NCBI GenBank assembly: GCA_024704175.1
Contig: CP085629.1
Location: 7,429,501 to 7,493,500 of the forward strand
Length of the DNA stretch: 64,000 nucleotides
Source: Paenibacillus sp. P25
GTDB taxonomy: Bacteria; Bacillota; Bacilli; Paenibacillales; NBRC-103111
Reading direction: 5' to 3'
Shown: positions 1 through 9,190 of the stretch, one piece after another
Numbering within the stretch: the stretch's first letter is position 1
Layout: each line of letters opens with the position of its first letter
Position numbers and translations under genes: made by a program
The notes under the pieces: generated by a model
Told to the model about the DNA's origin: nothing
What the model saw: only the letters and a program-made list of their open reading frames with translations
Database searches by the model: none

Positions 1-1003
1 CTTCCTGATCGGCAGGGATGCCGGGCACATCGAGGATTTGTGGCAGGTGTTGTACCGCGGCGGCTTCTACCGGGGCGGTCCGGTGCTGACCAGCGCGATC
101 TCCGGCATCGAGCAGGCGCTCTGGGACATCAAGGGCAAGAAGCTCGGCGTCCCGGTGTATGAGCTGCTCGGCGGCCCGGTGCGTGACAAAATGCGGGTGT
201 ACGCCTGGATCGGCGGCGATAAGCCATCCGAGGTAGCGAAAGAAGCCCGCGAGAAAATCGCGAGCCGGCTACTCCGCGGTCAAGATGAACGGGACGGCGG
301 AGATGGAATGGATCGATTCGCCGGTGAAAATCCAGGAAGCGGCCGAGCGGCTCGCAGCGGTCCGTGATGCAGTGGGCTGGAGCGTCGGCATCGGTGTCGA
401 TCTTCATGGCCGCGTGCATAAGACGATGGCGAAGGCGCTGATCAAGGAGCTCGAGCCTTACAAGCCGATGTTCATTGAAGAGCCTGTGCTTTGCCGGAAA
501 ATAACGAGGTGCTGCACGAGATTACGAAAGGCTCGGGTGTAGCGATCGCTACAGGAGAGCGTATGTATACTCGCTGGGATTTCAAGCGCCTCTTGTCCCA
601 GGGCGGCGTCGATATCATCCAGCCCGACTTAAGCCACGCCGGCGGCATCTGGGAAGTGCGCAAAATCGCCGCCATGGCCGAAGCGTTCGATGTGGCCGTA
701 GCGCCGCACTGTCCGCTGGGTCCGATCGCGTTGGCTGCGTCGCTGCAGCTCGACTTCTGCACGCCGAACGCTTTTATTCAGGAGCAGAGCCTCGGTATCC
801 ATTACAATCAAGGCTCCGATCTGCTCGATTATTTGGTCGACCCGGGAGTCTTTCATTATGAAGAAGGCTTCGTGAAAAGGCTGACGCAGCCGGGGCTCGG
901 CATCGAGATCAATGAAGCGAAGGTGCGGGAGATGGCCGCCATCGGACACCGGTGGCGCAATCCGGTCTGGCGCAACATCGACGGTTCGGTGACGGAGTGG
1001 TAA
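1..1003 (+). CDS. dgoD: D-galactonate dehydratase (5' end outside window; two frameshifts)
   Basis: Enolase-superfamily dehydratase that converts D-galactonate to 2-keto-3-deoxygalactonate in the cytoplasm (De Ley-Doudoroff route). The window opens inside the gene. Family signatures seen in order are [62 protein letters not shown] and [14 protein letters not shown] with the His-bearing strand, closing with WRNPVW..DGSVTEW, very like E. coli DgoD. As sequenced the frame breaks twice, near 262 and near 493; at the second the run in CTTTGCCGG is one C short of the expected CPEN codons. Both sides of each break stay conserved, so sequencing error is more likely than decay. A hairpin terminator follows the stop directly. 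Confidence 0.9.
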
Positions 1004-1023
1004 GATGAGCCTGCCGCAGAGTA

Positions 1024-1056
1024 AACGGAGGACCCGGGTCGGGTTCTCCGTTTTTT
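1024..1056 (+). terminator. Rho-independent terminator after dgoD
   Basis: Stem ACGGAGGACCC / GGGTTCTCCGT (one G-U pair), short loop, then TTTTTT. Confidence 0.85.
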
Positions 1057-1169
1057 GCATAGACCGGCCCTGCATTCCTTGAAATAGCCGTGTTTCCGGC
1101 TGTTTCACCGCATGGCAAGCGGCCCGGCAAGCATTGCGCCGCTGCAGGGCGGGTGGCCGTTCCCCTCCG

Positions 1170-1616
1170 TTATTGCGCCGGTCCGGACGGGTCGGCTTGA
1201 GCAGCCGGATAGACTCCCATGGGCGGAACGCTTGTCTCTCTTTCCCGCTCCGCTTGCTTCAGGGCGGCTTCTCTGTCCAGCATCGAGGTGTCGTCGTACC
1301 AGCTCAGCACCATGATTTTTCCCTTGTCCAGCTCCTTCTCATACCGCTCCGCTTCCTGCTCCGAAATGCCGAGCGATTGCATCTTGGCCCGAATCTGGTC
1401 TCCGCGGGAACGAAACAGGTTGGCGAACGCGGTGACGACGCCTTCCTCCATCAGTCCGATGGTTCGGGTATCGGTCAGCTTGCTGAGCCCCTCCGTCCGT
1501 TCCCCGTCGTGGGCGAGCACATAAATTTCGTTTAAGGAACGGCCTTCCTCCCGGAAAGTCCGGATGGCCCGCAGGGCCTGCTCCTCATTCGTCACCAATT
1601 TGATCTCCGTTCTCAT
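1170..1616 (-). CDS. General stress protein 17M / YflT-type protein
   Basis: About 148 residues in the YflT/GSP17M family of small cytoplasmic stress proteins of unknown biochemical role, usually sigma-B dependent in Bacillus. Recognised by the N-terminal pattern EIKLVTNEEQALRAIRTF..G, the YVLAHD strand, the MEEGVVTAFANLFR segment and the ending LGISEQEAERYEKELDKGKIMVL, which parallels a second paralogue at 16828. An upstream in-frame start exists at 1730, but the ATG at 1616 sits behind GGGGAAAGAG and begins where the family begins. It is divergent from the RsbY/RsbK-like signalling genes. I could not find a convincing sigma-B promoter in the 260 bp between them. The C-terminal 30 residues are charged and low in complexity. 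Confidence 0.8.
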   Translation of the reverse strand: MRTEIKLVTNEEQALRAIRTFREEGRSLNEIYVLAHDGERTEGLSKLTDTRTIGLMEEGVVTAFANLFRSRGDQIRAKMQSLGISEQEAERYEKELDKGKIMVLSWYDDTSMLDREAALKQAERERETSVPPMGVYPAAQADPSGPAQ

Positions 1617-1731
1617 GGTCTCTTTCCCCTCTCCCGGTATCCTCTTGGATTGGCTGCAGCCGGCTTGTCCCCTAATTAACCTGAAATTACCGTAATGAAT
1701 CAAGACAATTCCTGTTTCATTTGCCTCCAAA

Positions 1732-1761
1732 TTGGTTACTAACTCTTTAGAGCATTATAAT
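1732..1761 (+). promoter_or_regulatory. Candidate sigma-A promoter for the RsbY/RsbK-like genes
   Basis: TTGGTT, 18 bp, perfect TATAAT, about 115 bp upstream of the receiver-phosphatase gene and reading toward it. The -35 is weak and the spacer one base longer than ideal. Confidence 0.45.
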
Positions 1762-1877
1762 AGAAAGGACGGTCCAGACTTTGGAAGTATTGGGGGCTGG
1801 ACGAGGGTCGCACAATGAAAACGGGGGTTCGGACGGATTGAAGCGGGAAAAAGTCGCAGGAAGGTTAAGGAGCGGAC

Positions 1878-3042
1878 GTGAAGCCAATGAACATCGCGAT
1901 TGTCGACGATAACCCGGTGAACGTTATTGTCATAGAGAAAATATTGAAAAGCGCGGGATACGATGCATTCTGGAAGGCTTCTTCCGCCCGCGAGCTGTTC
2001 ATGCAGCTGGAAGAGCATGCGGGGAAGGGTAAGTCGCCGCTCGATTTGATCCTGATGGATATGATGATGCCCGAGATGGACGGGATCGAAGCCTGCCGGC
2101 TCATCCAGAAGGACGACCGGTTCCGGGACATCCCGGTCATTATCGTCACTGCCTTGGGAGATTCCAATAAGCTGGCTGAGGCGCTCGAAGCGGGCGCGAT
2201 CGATTATGTCATGAAGCCTGTCAATAAGGTGGAGCTGGTCGCCCGGATCCGGGTGGCGCTGAGGCTGAAATACGAGAAGGACTGGCACAAGGAGAACGAG
2301 GCCAAGATCCGCAGCGAACTGGAGCTGGCCCGCCAGGTGCAAACCGGCGTGCTTAGTCTGCCCTTCAAGAAAGAGAAGCTCGAAATTGATGCCGTCTATC
2401 TGCCTTCCTTCGAGCTGGCGGGGATATGTACGCCTGGCACCGCATTGACGACCACAGGTACGGAGTTATTCTTTTGGATATCATGGGCCACGGCATTTCC
2501 TCCTCTCTGGTCTGCATGTTTATCTCCTCGGTTATGCAGGATACCATCACCCGGTATGTATCCCCGGAATTTGTAATAACGGAACTGAACCGTTATATGA
2601 ATCAGCTGAACGGGAAGAAGCATTCGGTCAGCTACTATTTTACGGCGATTTATCTGCTGATCGACACGGAGCGGAAAACGATCGAGTATGTGAATGCCGG
2701 ACACCCGCCGGGGCTCCTCTTTGAAGAAGGCAAGCCTCCGGTTTATTTGAATCCGGGCGCCTGTGCGGTCGGGTTTTTCGACCAGATGGAAATCACCAAG
2801 CAGACATTCACCTACGAGAGGCCGATCCGCATCGTGCTGTATACGGACGGACTGCTCGAAGAGCTTCCGCTGCCCGAAGATTTTCCGGAAGAGGAGCTGG
2901 AGACCGGGGTTCTGGCTGAGCGGCTGCAAAGCCGGATTCATGAGGAACCGGACCCCGAGCGGATAGTAGAACTGCTGCTTCCCCGGAAATCAAGGAATCT
3001 CATAAAGACGACATCTGCATGGTCGTCATTACGGCTTCCTGA
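1878..3042 (+). CDS. Receiver-PP2C serine phosphatase, RsbY/RsbU-like (two frameshifts)
   Basis: Predicted to dephosphorylate a phospho-RsbV anti-anti-sigma factor, thereby freeing sigma-B. An N-terminal receiver (residues ~4-125) has IAIVDDN, the phospho-acceptor Asp in LILMDMMMPEMDG (D61), Thr91 and Lys113; a linker RSELELARQVQTGVL leads to a SpoIIE-type PP2C domain with metal-binding Asp in LAGDMY and LLDIMGHG, then NAGHPPGLL, YTDGLLE and DDICMVVI. Receiver plus PP2C is the layout of B. cereus RsbY. GTG start at 1878 lies 5 bp after AAGGAG. Frame is lost near 2424 (one G short in GGGG) and near 2975 (one C short in CCCC); restored, it ends with TGA at 3040-3042. The next gene begins 36 bp on. 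Confidence 0.85.
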
Positions 3043-3078
3043 CCGGCGGGTGGCGATAGGCGAGAAAGGGGAAACCAG

Positions 3079-6000
3079 ATGAGAGTCCGTTCGAAGCTTT
3101 TTGTGGGATTCGGGATCCTGCTGATCGTGCTCTTTGCACTGGCGGGCATCGGCATCAACCGGCTCACGTCTACGGATTTAAATTTAAAGGATGTTTACGA
3201 GAACCGTTATCAGAAGGTCAAGCTGATGACCAGGCTGCGCAACGATACGGCCGATTTGGCCAAAGCGACGGTCAATCTGCTGACGGTTCGCACCGACGAA
3301 AGCGATACGAAGAATGGCAAAGTCATCAGCGAAAAGAGCAGGCTCATTGCCGAAGAGCTTCAAGAGATCGACGAACGGTTCCAGAGTCCGGAGGAACGCC
3401 AGCTGGCCGTGAACATCAAGCAAGCGGCCAAGCGGTTCCTGGATTACAAGGACACGGTCCTTCAATTGACCCGGAACGGGAAAATCGCCGAGGCCAACGC
3501 GCTGCACACCGGCACGGGGAATGATCTGCAGGACGCGCTGAACGAGGCGATCGCGAGCAGCTCTCAATTCCAGGAGAAGGCGATGGATGACGCCATCGGC
3601 CGGGCGCTGGAGGACAACAAACGGACGTTCCGGTTTACCGGGATCCTTACCGCTGACCGGACTGCTTCTCGGCTTCGCCATCATGTATTGGATCGGCCGG
3701 GCCTTGGCCCGCGGCCTGAACACGCTGCACGAAATGATCCGGCTGTTTGCAGGTGGTCAATGGGGCGATACCTCGTACCGGATTCAAGCCGATACGAACG
3801 ACGAGTTCGGCCGCTTGGCTCATATCTTCAACCAGATGGCCGACGATCTGGAGAAGACGACAGCCAGCGAGCGGGCGTTGAATAAAATCAATGAGGAGAA
3901 CCTTTGGCTTCAAAATCACAGCACGCATATCTATTACCAGCTTCAGGAGGCGGACCGTCTGGACGATCTGGGCCGGATCTTCATTACGGAGCTGTCCCGC
4001 ATCGTCGGTGCGCAGAGCGGGGCGTTCTACGTCGTGGAGGCTTCCGATGCGGGGAAGAAGCTGGTTCTGGCGGGCAGCTATGCGAATTTCGGCCTCCGGG
4101 CCGAAGCGGAGCCGCTGGTCGGGCAGGGCCTCGTCGGCCAAGCGGCGGCGGATGGAAAGCCGGTGGTGCTGGAGGATGTCCCCGCGGATTACGGCAAGCT
4201 GGGTTCCGCGCTGGGGAAATCGGAGCCCCTCATGCTGAACATTCAACCCATCATCTATGACGGGGAGACGATCGGGGTCTTCGAGCTGGCCTCCTTCCGG
4301 AAGTTTACGGAGATGGAGCAGCGCCTGATCGTTCAAATCGGCGATATTATCGGAGCCACCCTCAATTCGCTTCTCGGCCGCGTCAAGATTGAGGAGTCGC
4401 TGCGCATCCACCAGGCTCTGTCCGAAGAGCTTCAGAGCCAGTCGGAGGAGCTGATGAGCCAGCAAGCACGAGCTGAAGGCCTCGAACGAGCGGCTGGAGG
4501 AACAAGCCCGGGCGCTGAAGGCTTCCGAGGAGGCCGCTGCAGCGGCAGCAGGAGGAGCTGGAGCAGGCGAACGAGGCGCTGATGCGCAAGACGGCGGAGC
4601 TGGAAGAGCAGGTCAAAGCGACGGAGGACTTCAACCGCCAAATCGAACAGGCCAATGCTTCGCTGGAGAAGCAGGCGCTGGAGCTGGCGATGGCCTCGAG
4701 GTACAAATCCGAGTTCCTGGCCAACATGTCGCATGAGCTGCGTACGCCGCTGAACAGTCTGCTGATTTTGTCCCAGCTTATGAAGGAGAACAAGGAAGGG
4801 AATTTAACGAGCAAGCAGGTGGAATATGCCGAGACGATCTATTCGTCGGGCAGCGATCTGCTGAAGCTGATCGACGATGTGCTGGATTTGGCCAAGGTGG
4901 AGGCCGGACGGATGGAGCTGCATCCCGAACGGGTATGCTTGCAGGAAATCGTGGAGCCGCTGGAACGCGCGTTCTCGCCGATAGCCCGTACGAAGAATAT
5001 CGAATTTAAGGTGCTCGTCCGCGAGTCGGTTCCGGCCGAGCTGTTTACGGATTCGACGCGGCTTAAGCAGATACTCAAAAATTTGCTGTCCAACGCCTTC
5101 AAATTTACGCACAGCGGGTACATTCTGCTTGAGGTCGGCATGGTGAACTATCCGGAGAAGGCGGTCGCTTTCTCCGTAGAGGATACGGGGATCGGCATTC
5201 CTTCCGACAAGCGGCGGCTGGTCTTCGAGGCGTTCCAGCAGGCCGACGGGACGACGAGCCGCAAATACGGCGGAACCGGCCTCGGCCTGTCCATCAGCCG
5301 GCGGCTCGCCTCGCTGCTCGGCGGCACCATTGAGCTGGACAGCGAAGAGGGCAAGGGAAGCCGGTTCACCCTGTACCTGCCGCTGGCCCAGGAGTTTGCT
5401 CCGGCCCAGCCGCCTGCCGCGCGTCCGGATGCAGGAGCGCCTCTGGCCCTGGCGCAAGCGGGGGCAGGTATGCCCCGGCTGCAGCCGGCCTGCAGGAAGC
5501 GGCCGCAGGGGCCGCGGAACCTCTCGCGGCGCCGCTGGCCGACGACCGGGAGCGGATCGGTCCGGAAGATAAGGTGCTGCTCATCATCGAGGATGACGCA
5601 AGCTTCGCAGCCATACTGCTCGAGATGGCCCGCGACCGCGGGTTCAAGGCGGTTGTTGCGCTGCAGGGGATACGGGACTGCAGCTGGCGACGGAGCTTCA
5701 GCCGGATGCGATTCTGCTGGATATCCAGCTGCCCGTAATCGACGGATGGTCCGTGCTGGTGCAGCTGAAGAGCGATACGGCGACAAGGCATATTCCGGTC
5801 CATATCATTTCGGTTGTCGACGAGGTCCATCAGGGCCTCTCCATGGGGGCCATCGCCTGGATGCGCAAGCCTTCGAGCCGGGAGGGGCTCGATCAGGTCT
5901 TCACCCAAATCCAATCGTTCCTTGAGCGCGATCTGAGAAACTTGCTGATTGTGGAGCCGGATGACCAGCGGCGCGACAGCCTCGTCCGGCTGATCGCTCA

Positions 6001-6739
6001 CGACGACATCAGTATTACGGCGGCCCGGGACGGGGACGAAGCGATGAAGGCGCTGGAGCAGCATCCGTATGACTGCATGGTCCTGGATTACGGTCTTACT
6101 TCCCCGAATGTGTATGAGCTGCTCGACCGGATCAAGGCGAAGCCCGAATTGCGGCGGTCGCCGATCATTATTTATACCGGGGACGCTCTGGAGAAGAAGG
6201 AGCAGCTCCGCCTCAAGAAGTATGCCGAATCGATTATCGTCAAGGACGTCCGGTCGCCGGAGCGGTCGCTGGATGAAACCTCGCTGTTCCTCCACCGGGT
6301 GGAGGAGCGTCTGCCGGAAGAGAAGAAGCAGGTGCTGAAGAAGCTGCACAGCATCGAGACCGTCTTTGCCGGCAAGAAGGTGCTGCTTGTGGATGACGAC
6401 ATCCGCAACGTATTCGCGCTGTCCAACCTGCTCGAGGGGCTCGATATGCAGGTGGCCTTCGCCGAGACCGGCCGGCAGGCGCTGGAGCAGCTGGAGCGCG
6501 AGCCGGACTTCGACCTTGTGCTGATGGATATCATGATGCCGGAGATGGACGGGTACGAAGCCATGCGCGCGATCCGGGGGGACGAACGCTTCGAACGGTC
6601 GCCGATCATCGCGCTGACGGCGAAGGCGATGCGGGAGGACCGGGAGAAGTGCATCCAGGCCGGAGCCTCGGATTATATTACGAAGCCCGTCCATACGGAT
6701 CAGTCGCTGTCTTTAATGAGGGTATGGTTATGCAAATAG
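3079..6739 (+). CDS. Membrane hybrid sensor histidine kinase with three receivers, RsbK-like (five frameshifts)
   Basis: Order of domains: TM helix ([13 protein letters not shown]), about 160-residue extracytoplasmic helical sensor, second TM, HAMP, GAF ([26 protein letters not shown]), coiled coil rich in Glu/Gln, HisKA ([14 protein letters not shown]), HATPase ([27 protein letters not shown]), then receivers with Asp in [16 protein letters not shown] and [14 protein letters not shown]. cereus RsbK shares the sensor-HAMP-GAF-kinase-receiver scheme. Context with a receiver-PP2C gene upstream and CheR downstream supports that role. The middle receiver lacks the usual acidic start and has Val-Glu-Pro-Asp instead. 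Frame breaks near 3645, 4465, 4540, 5470 and 5670; all domains are intact around them. Its end overlaps the CheR start by 10 bp, which suggests translational coupling. Confidence 0.82.
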
Positions 6740-7656
6740 ATGACGATTTTGACGACAAACAGAAAGAAGAAGTGAGCACTTTGCGGAAAATCAGCTCCGT
6801 GTATACGAATGCCGAGCGCAGCCAGGCCACGAAGGAGGAAGAGGAGCGGGAGCGGATTGAGGTCGGACTCCTGCTGGAAGGCCTCTACCGGCTGTACGGC
6901 TACGATTTCCGCAATTACGCTTATGCGTCGCTGCGGCGAAGAATATGGCACCGGGTCTACGCGGAGCGGCTCGGTACGATCTCGGCCCTGCAGGACCGGA
7001 TGCTGCACGACCGATCGTGCATGGAACGGCTGGTCGCCGATCTTGTGATCCACGTGACCGAGATGTTCCGGGACCCGACCTTCTTCGCCGCCTTCCGGGA
7101 GCAGGTGGTTCCGCTTCTCAAGGCGCCGCCGGCCTTCCGGATATGGCACGCGGGCTGCTCAACCGGGGAAGAGGTCTATTCCACCGCCATTATGCTCCAC
7201 GAGGAGGGCCTTTACGACCGCGCGCGTATCTATGCCACCGACATCAACGAAGAGGTGCTGCATACCGCGGAACGGGCTTCTTACCCTTTGAAGAAGATGC
7301 AGGAGTACACCCAAAGCTACATGAGGGCCGGAGGCAAGGAAGCCTTCTCCCAATATTATTCGGCGTCGGAGAACATGGCGGAATTTCACCCTTTTCTGCG
7401 GGAGCGGATTGTCTTTGCCCAGCATAATCTCGTCACGGACCGGTCGTTTAACGAGTTTCACGTGATCTTTTGCCGTAATGTCCTGATTTATTTCAATTCG
7501 CGGCTGCAGAATCAGGTGCATGATTTGTTTTACGAGAGCCTCTGCCATTCCGGGATCTTGATCCTCGGGCATAAGGAGTCGATCGCCTTTACCAAGCATG
7601 CCGACAGCTATGAAGCCCTGGACCTGCAGGAGAAAATATTCCGCAAAATCAAATGA
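6730..7656 (+). CDS. CheR-type methyltransferase, RsbM-like
   Basis: SAM-dependent protein glutamate methyltransferase. The N-terminal helical CheR domain (LLEGLYRLYGYDFRNYAYASLRRR) is followed by the SAM-binding strand IWHAGCSTGEEVYSTA and the FCRNVLIYF motif that is diagnostic of CheR. No chemotaxis receptor lies nearby; instead it is sandwiched between hybrid kinases and after an RsbY-like phosphatase. In B. cereus the CheR homologue RsbM methylates the kinase RsbK to dampen sigma-B activation, and that is the best inferred job here. The frame is open further upstream, but ATG 6730 lies 8 bp after GAGGG and overlaps the stop of the preceding kinase gene, so I chose it. Uninterrupted. Confidence 0.88.
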   Translation: MQIDDDFDDKQKEEVSTLRKISSVYTNAERSQATKEEEERERIEVGLLLEGLYRLYGYDFRNYAYASLRRRIWHRVYAERLGTISALQDRMLHDRSCMERLVADLVIHVTEMFRDPTFFAAFREQVVPLLKAPPAFRIWHAGCSTGEEVYSTAIMLHEEGLYDRARIYATDINEEVLHTAERASYPLKKMQEYTQSYMRAGGKEAFSQYYSASENMAEFHPFLRERIVFAQHNLVTDRSFNEFHVIFCRNVLIYFNSRLQNQVHDLFYESLCHSGILILGHKESIAFTKHADSYEALDLQEKIFRKIK

Positions 7657-7665
7657 GGTGTCACT

Positions 7666-8838
7666 ATGGAAGAACCGATCCGCATCCTTCTGGTGGACGA
7701 CCAGCCGGAGAACCTGCTTGCCCTGGAAGCGGTGCTGGAGGACCAGAATTACCACCTGGTGAAGGCCGGATCCGGAGAAGAAGCGCTTCGTCGCCTTTTG
7801 AAATATGAATTCGCCGTCATTGTGCTGGACGTGCAGATGCCGGGGATGGACGGCTTCGAAACGGCGCAGTGGATCAAATCCCGAGAGAAAACGAAGGCGG
7901 TGCCGATCATCTTCATCACCGCGGCGCCGGAGCAGCAGGACCAGGCGTTCACGGCCTATTCCGTCGGGGCCATCGATTATATGGTGAAGCCGTTCGTGCC
8001 GCGGACCCTGAAGTCGAAGATCGAAGGCTTCGTCAGTATTTATTTGGCCCAGAAAAAGCTGCAGCACCAGACGGAGCCGCTCAATGAGCGGACCCGGGAG
8101 CTGGAGCGCGCCAAGGAGGCGGCCGAGCAGGCGGCACTTGCGAAGTCGCAGTTTCTTGCGATGATGAGCCACGAAATCCGCACCCCCTTGAACGGAGTGA
8201 TGGCAATGGCCGAGCTGCTGCTGGAAACGGATTTGAACGAGGAGCAGAAGGAATATACGGAGACGATCCGCCGCGGCGGGTCGGCGCTCCTGTCCATTAT
8301 TAACGACATTCTGGACTTGTCCAAGTCCGAGTCGGGGAAGATGGAGATCAAGGAAGAGCCGCTCAATCTGCGGGCGAGCCTGGTGGAAACGTTCGAAATC
8401 TTCCACGCCGATTCCATGAGCAAGCAGCTTGAGATGACCTACGATGTCTCGCCTTCCATTCCCGAGTATCTTATCGGCGATGAAGCGCGCTTAAGGCAAA
8501 TTCTAATCAATTTGATCGGCAACGCCGTGAAATTCACCGAGCGGGGCGGCGTGCACGTGTCCGTCAAAGGCAAGGAGCGGGAGGAGGGCGAGCTGGAGCT
8601 CGAGTTCCGGGTGAGCGATACGGGCATCGGAATTCCGGAAGAGAAGCGCCCGCTCTTATTCCAGCCATTCACCCAGGTGGATTCGTCGATGACCCGCCGG
8701 TACAGCGGAACGGGCCTCGGCCTTGCGATCTGTAAAAATCTCGTTCATCTGATGAAGGGAACGATCCGTCTGGAGGAGAAGAAGCGCCCGGGCGCGGAGT
8801 TCGTATTCACGATTGTCGTGAAAACGGACGAGGGATGA
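7666..8838 (+). CDS. Receiver-histidine kinase (N-terminal REC, HisKA, HATPase)
   Basis: 390 residues, soluble, no TM helix. Receiver at residues 6-120 with ILLVDDQ and Asp55 in [13 protein letters not shown], Lys at DYMVKP; a coiled coil ([17 protein letters not shown]); HisKA with His169 in [15 protein letters not shown]; HATPase with [20 protein letters not shown] and [11 protein letters not shown] receiver in front of a kinase makes it a relay component that can be switched by another kinase, probably the three-receiver kinase two genes upstream. It begins 9 bp after the CheR stop with GAGGTG as ribosome site, so it is the last gene of the same operon, closed by a terminator. The final substrate of its phosphate is not evident. 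Confidence 0.9.
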   Translation: MEEPIRILLVDDQPENLLALEAVLEDQNYHLVKAGSGEEALRRLLKYEFAVIVLDVQMPGMDGFETAQWIKSREKTKAVPIIFITAAPEQQDQAFTAYSVGAIDYMVKPFVPRTLKSKIEGFVSIYLAQKKLQHQTEPLNERTRELERAKEAAEQAALAKSQFLAMMSHEIRTPLNGVMAMAELLLETDLNEEQKEYTETIRRGGSALLSIINDILDLSKSESGKMEIKEEPLNLRASLVETFEIFHADSMSKQLEMTYDVSPSIPEYLIGDEARLRQILINLIGNAVKFTERGGVHVSVKGKEREEGELELEFRVSDTGIGIPEEKRPLLFQPFTQVDSSMTRRYSGTGLGLAICKNLVHLMKGTIRLEEKKRPGAEFVFTIVVKTDEG

Positions 8839-8879
8839 CCGGTTCACAGCGGATCCCGGGCTTAGGGCGGTATGCCGGC

Positions 8880-8914
8880 AAGGTGCTATTTTGTGGAAAT
8901 AGCGCCTTTTTTGC
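8880..8914 (+). terminator. Terminator of the RsbY/RsbK/CheR/kinase operon
   Basis: Stem AGGTGCTATTT / AAATAGCGCCT with one G-U pair, loop TGTGG, followed by TTTTTT. Confidence 0.85.
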
Positions 8915-9190
8915 ATTATAAAGCCCTCGAAAAACACCTCTTCGTTCAAGAGCGGGACGGATGATGGAAATGCTTCCGAAAAAAATTAAAAAAGGTAAAA
9001 AAAGCATGCCGAAAGGTAAAAATAGACGGATGAGCGAAGAACAAAAAATGTATAAAATCAATTTTGAAAGCGCTTTAAAAAATGAAATGAACAGGTAGGA
9101 CCAGCAGGGCACATGAGATATACTAGAAGGGGAGAAAACGTTTACACTGCTCTTCTCATCTTTTCCGCCATCGACAGGGGGTATTCGTGT
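8915..9190 (+). other. Intergenic region before the AraC regulator, A-rich, with a 45-codon basic reading frame
   Basis: After the terminator the sequence becomes A-rich on the plus strand. An ATG at 8961 opens 45 codons to TAG at 9096, very rich in Lys/Arg, with no good ribosome site; I do not call it a gene. A cre-like palindrome lies inside it at 9065. Nothing else recognised. Confidence 0.4.
9065..9078 (+). promoter_or_regulatory. cre-like site (CcpA)
   Basis: TGAAAGCGCTTTAA differs by one base from the palindromic catabolite-response element TGAAAGCGCTTTCA (TGNAANCGNWWNCA class). It lies about 125 bp before the regulator of a sugar ABC transporter, a usual place for CcpA control. Confidence 0.5.

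Noticed and set aside
1617-1877. Sigma-B promoter for the YflT-type gene at 1616
   Set aside because: Only ATTTCA with wrong spacing to GGGGAC was found.
5366-6694. 442-codon minus-strand frame opposite the hybrid kinase receivers
   Set aside because: Mirror of receiver domains; no start context or family.
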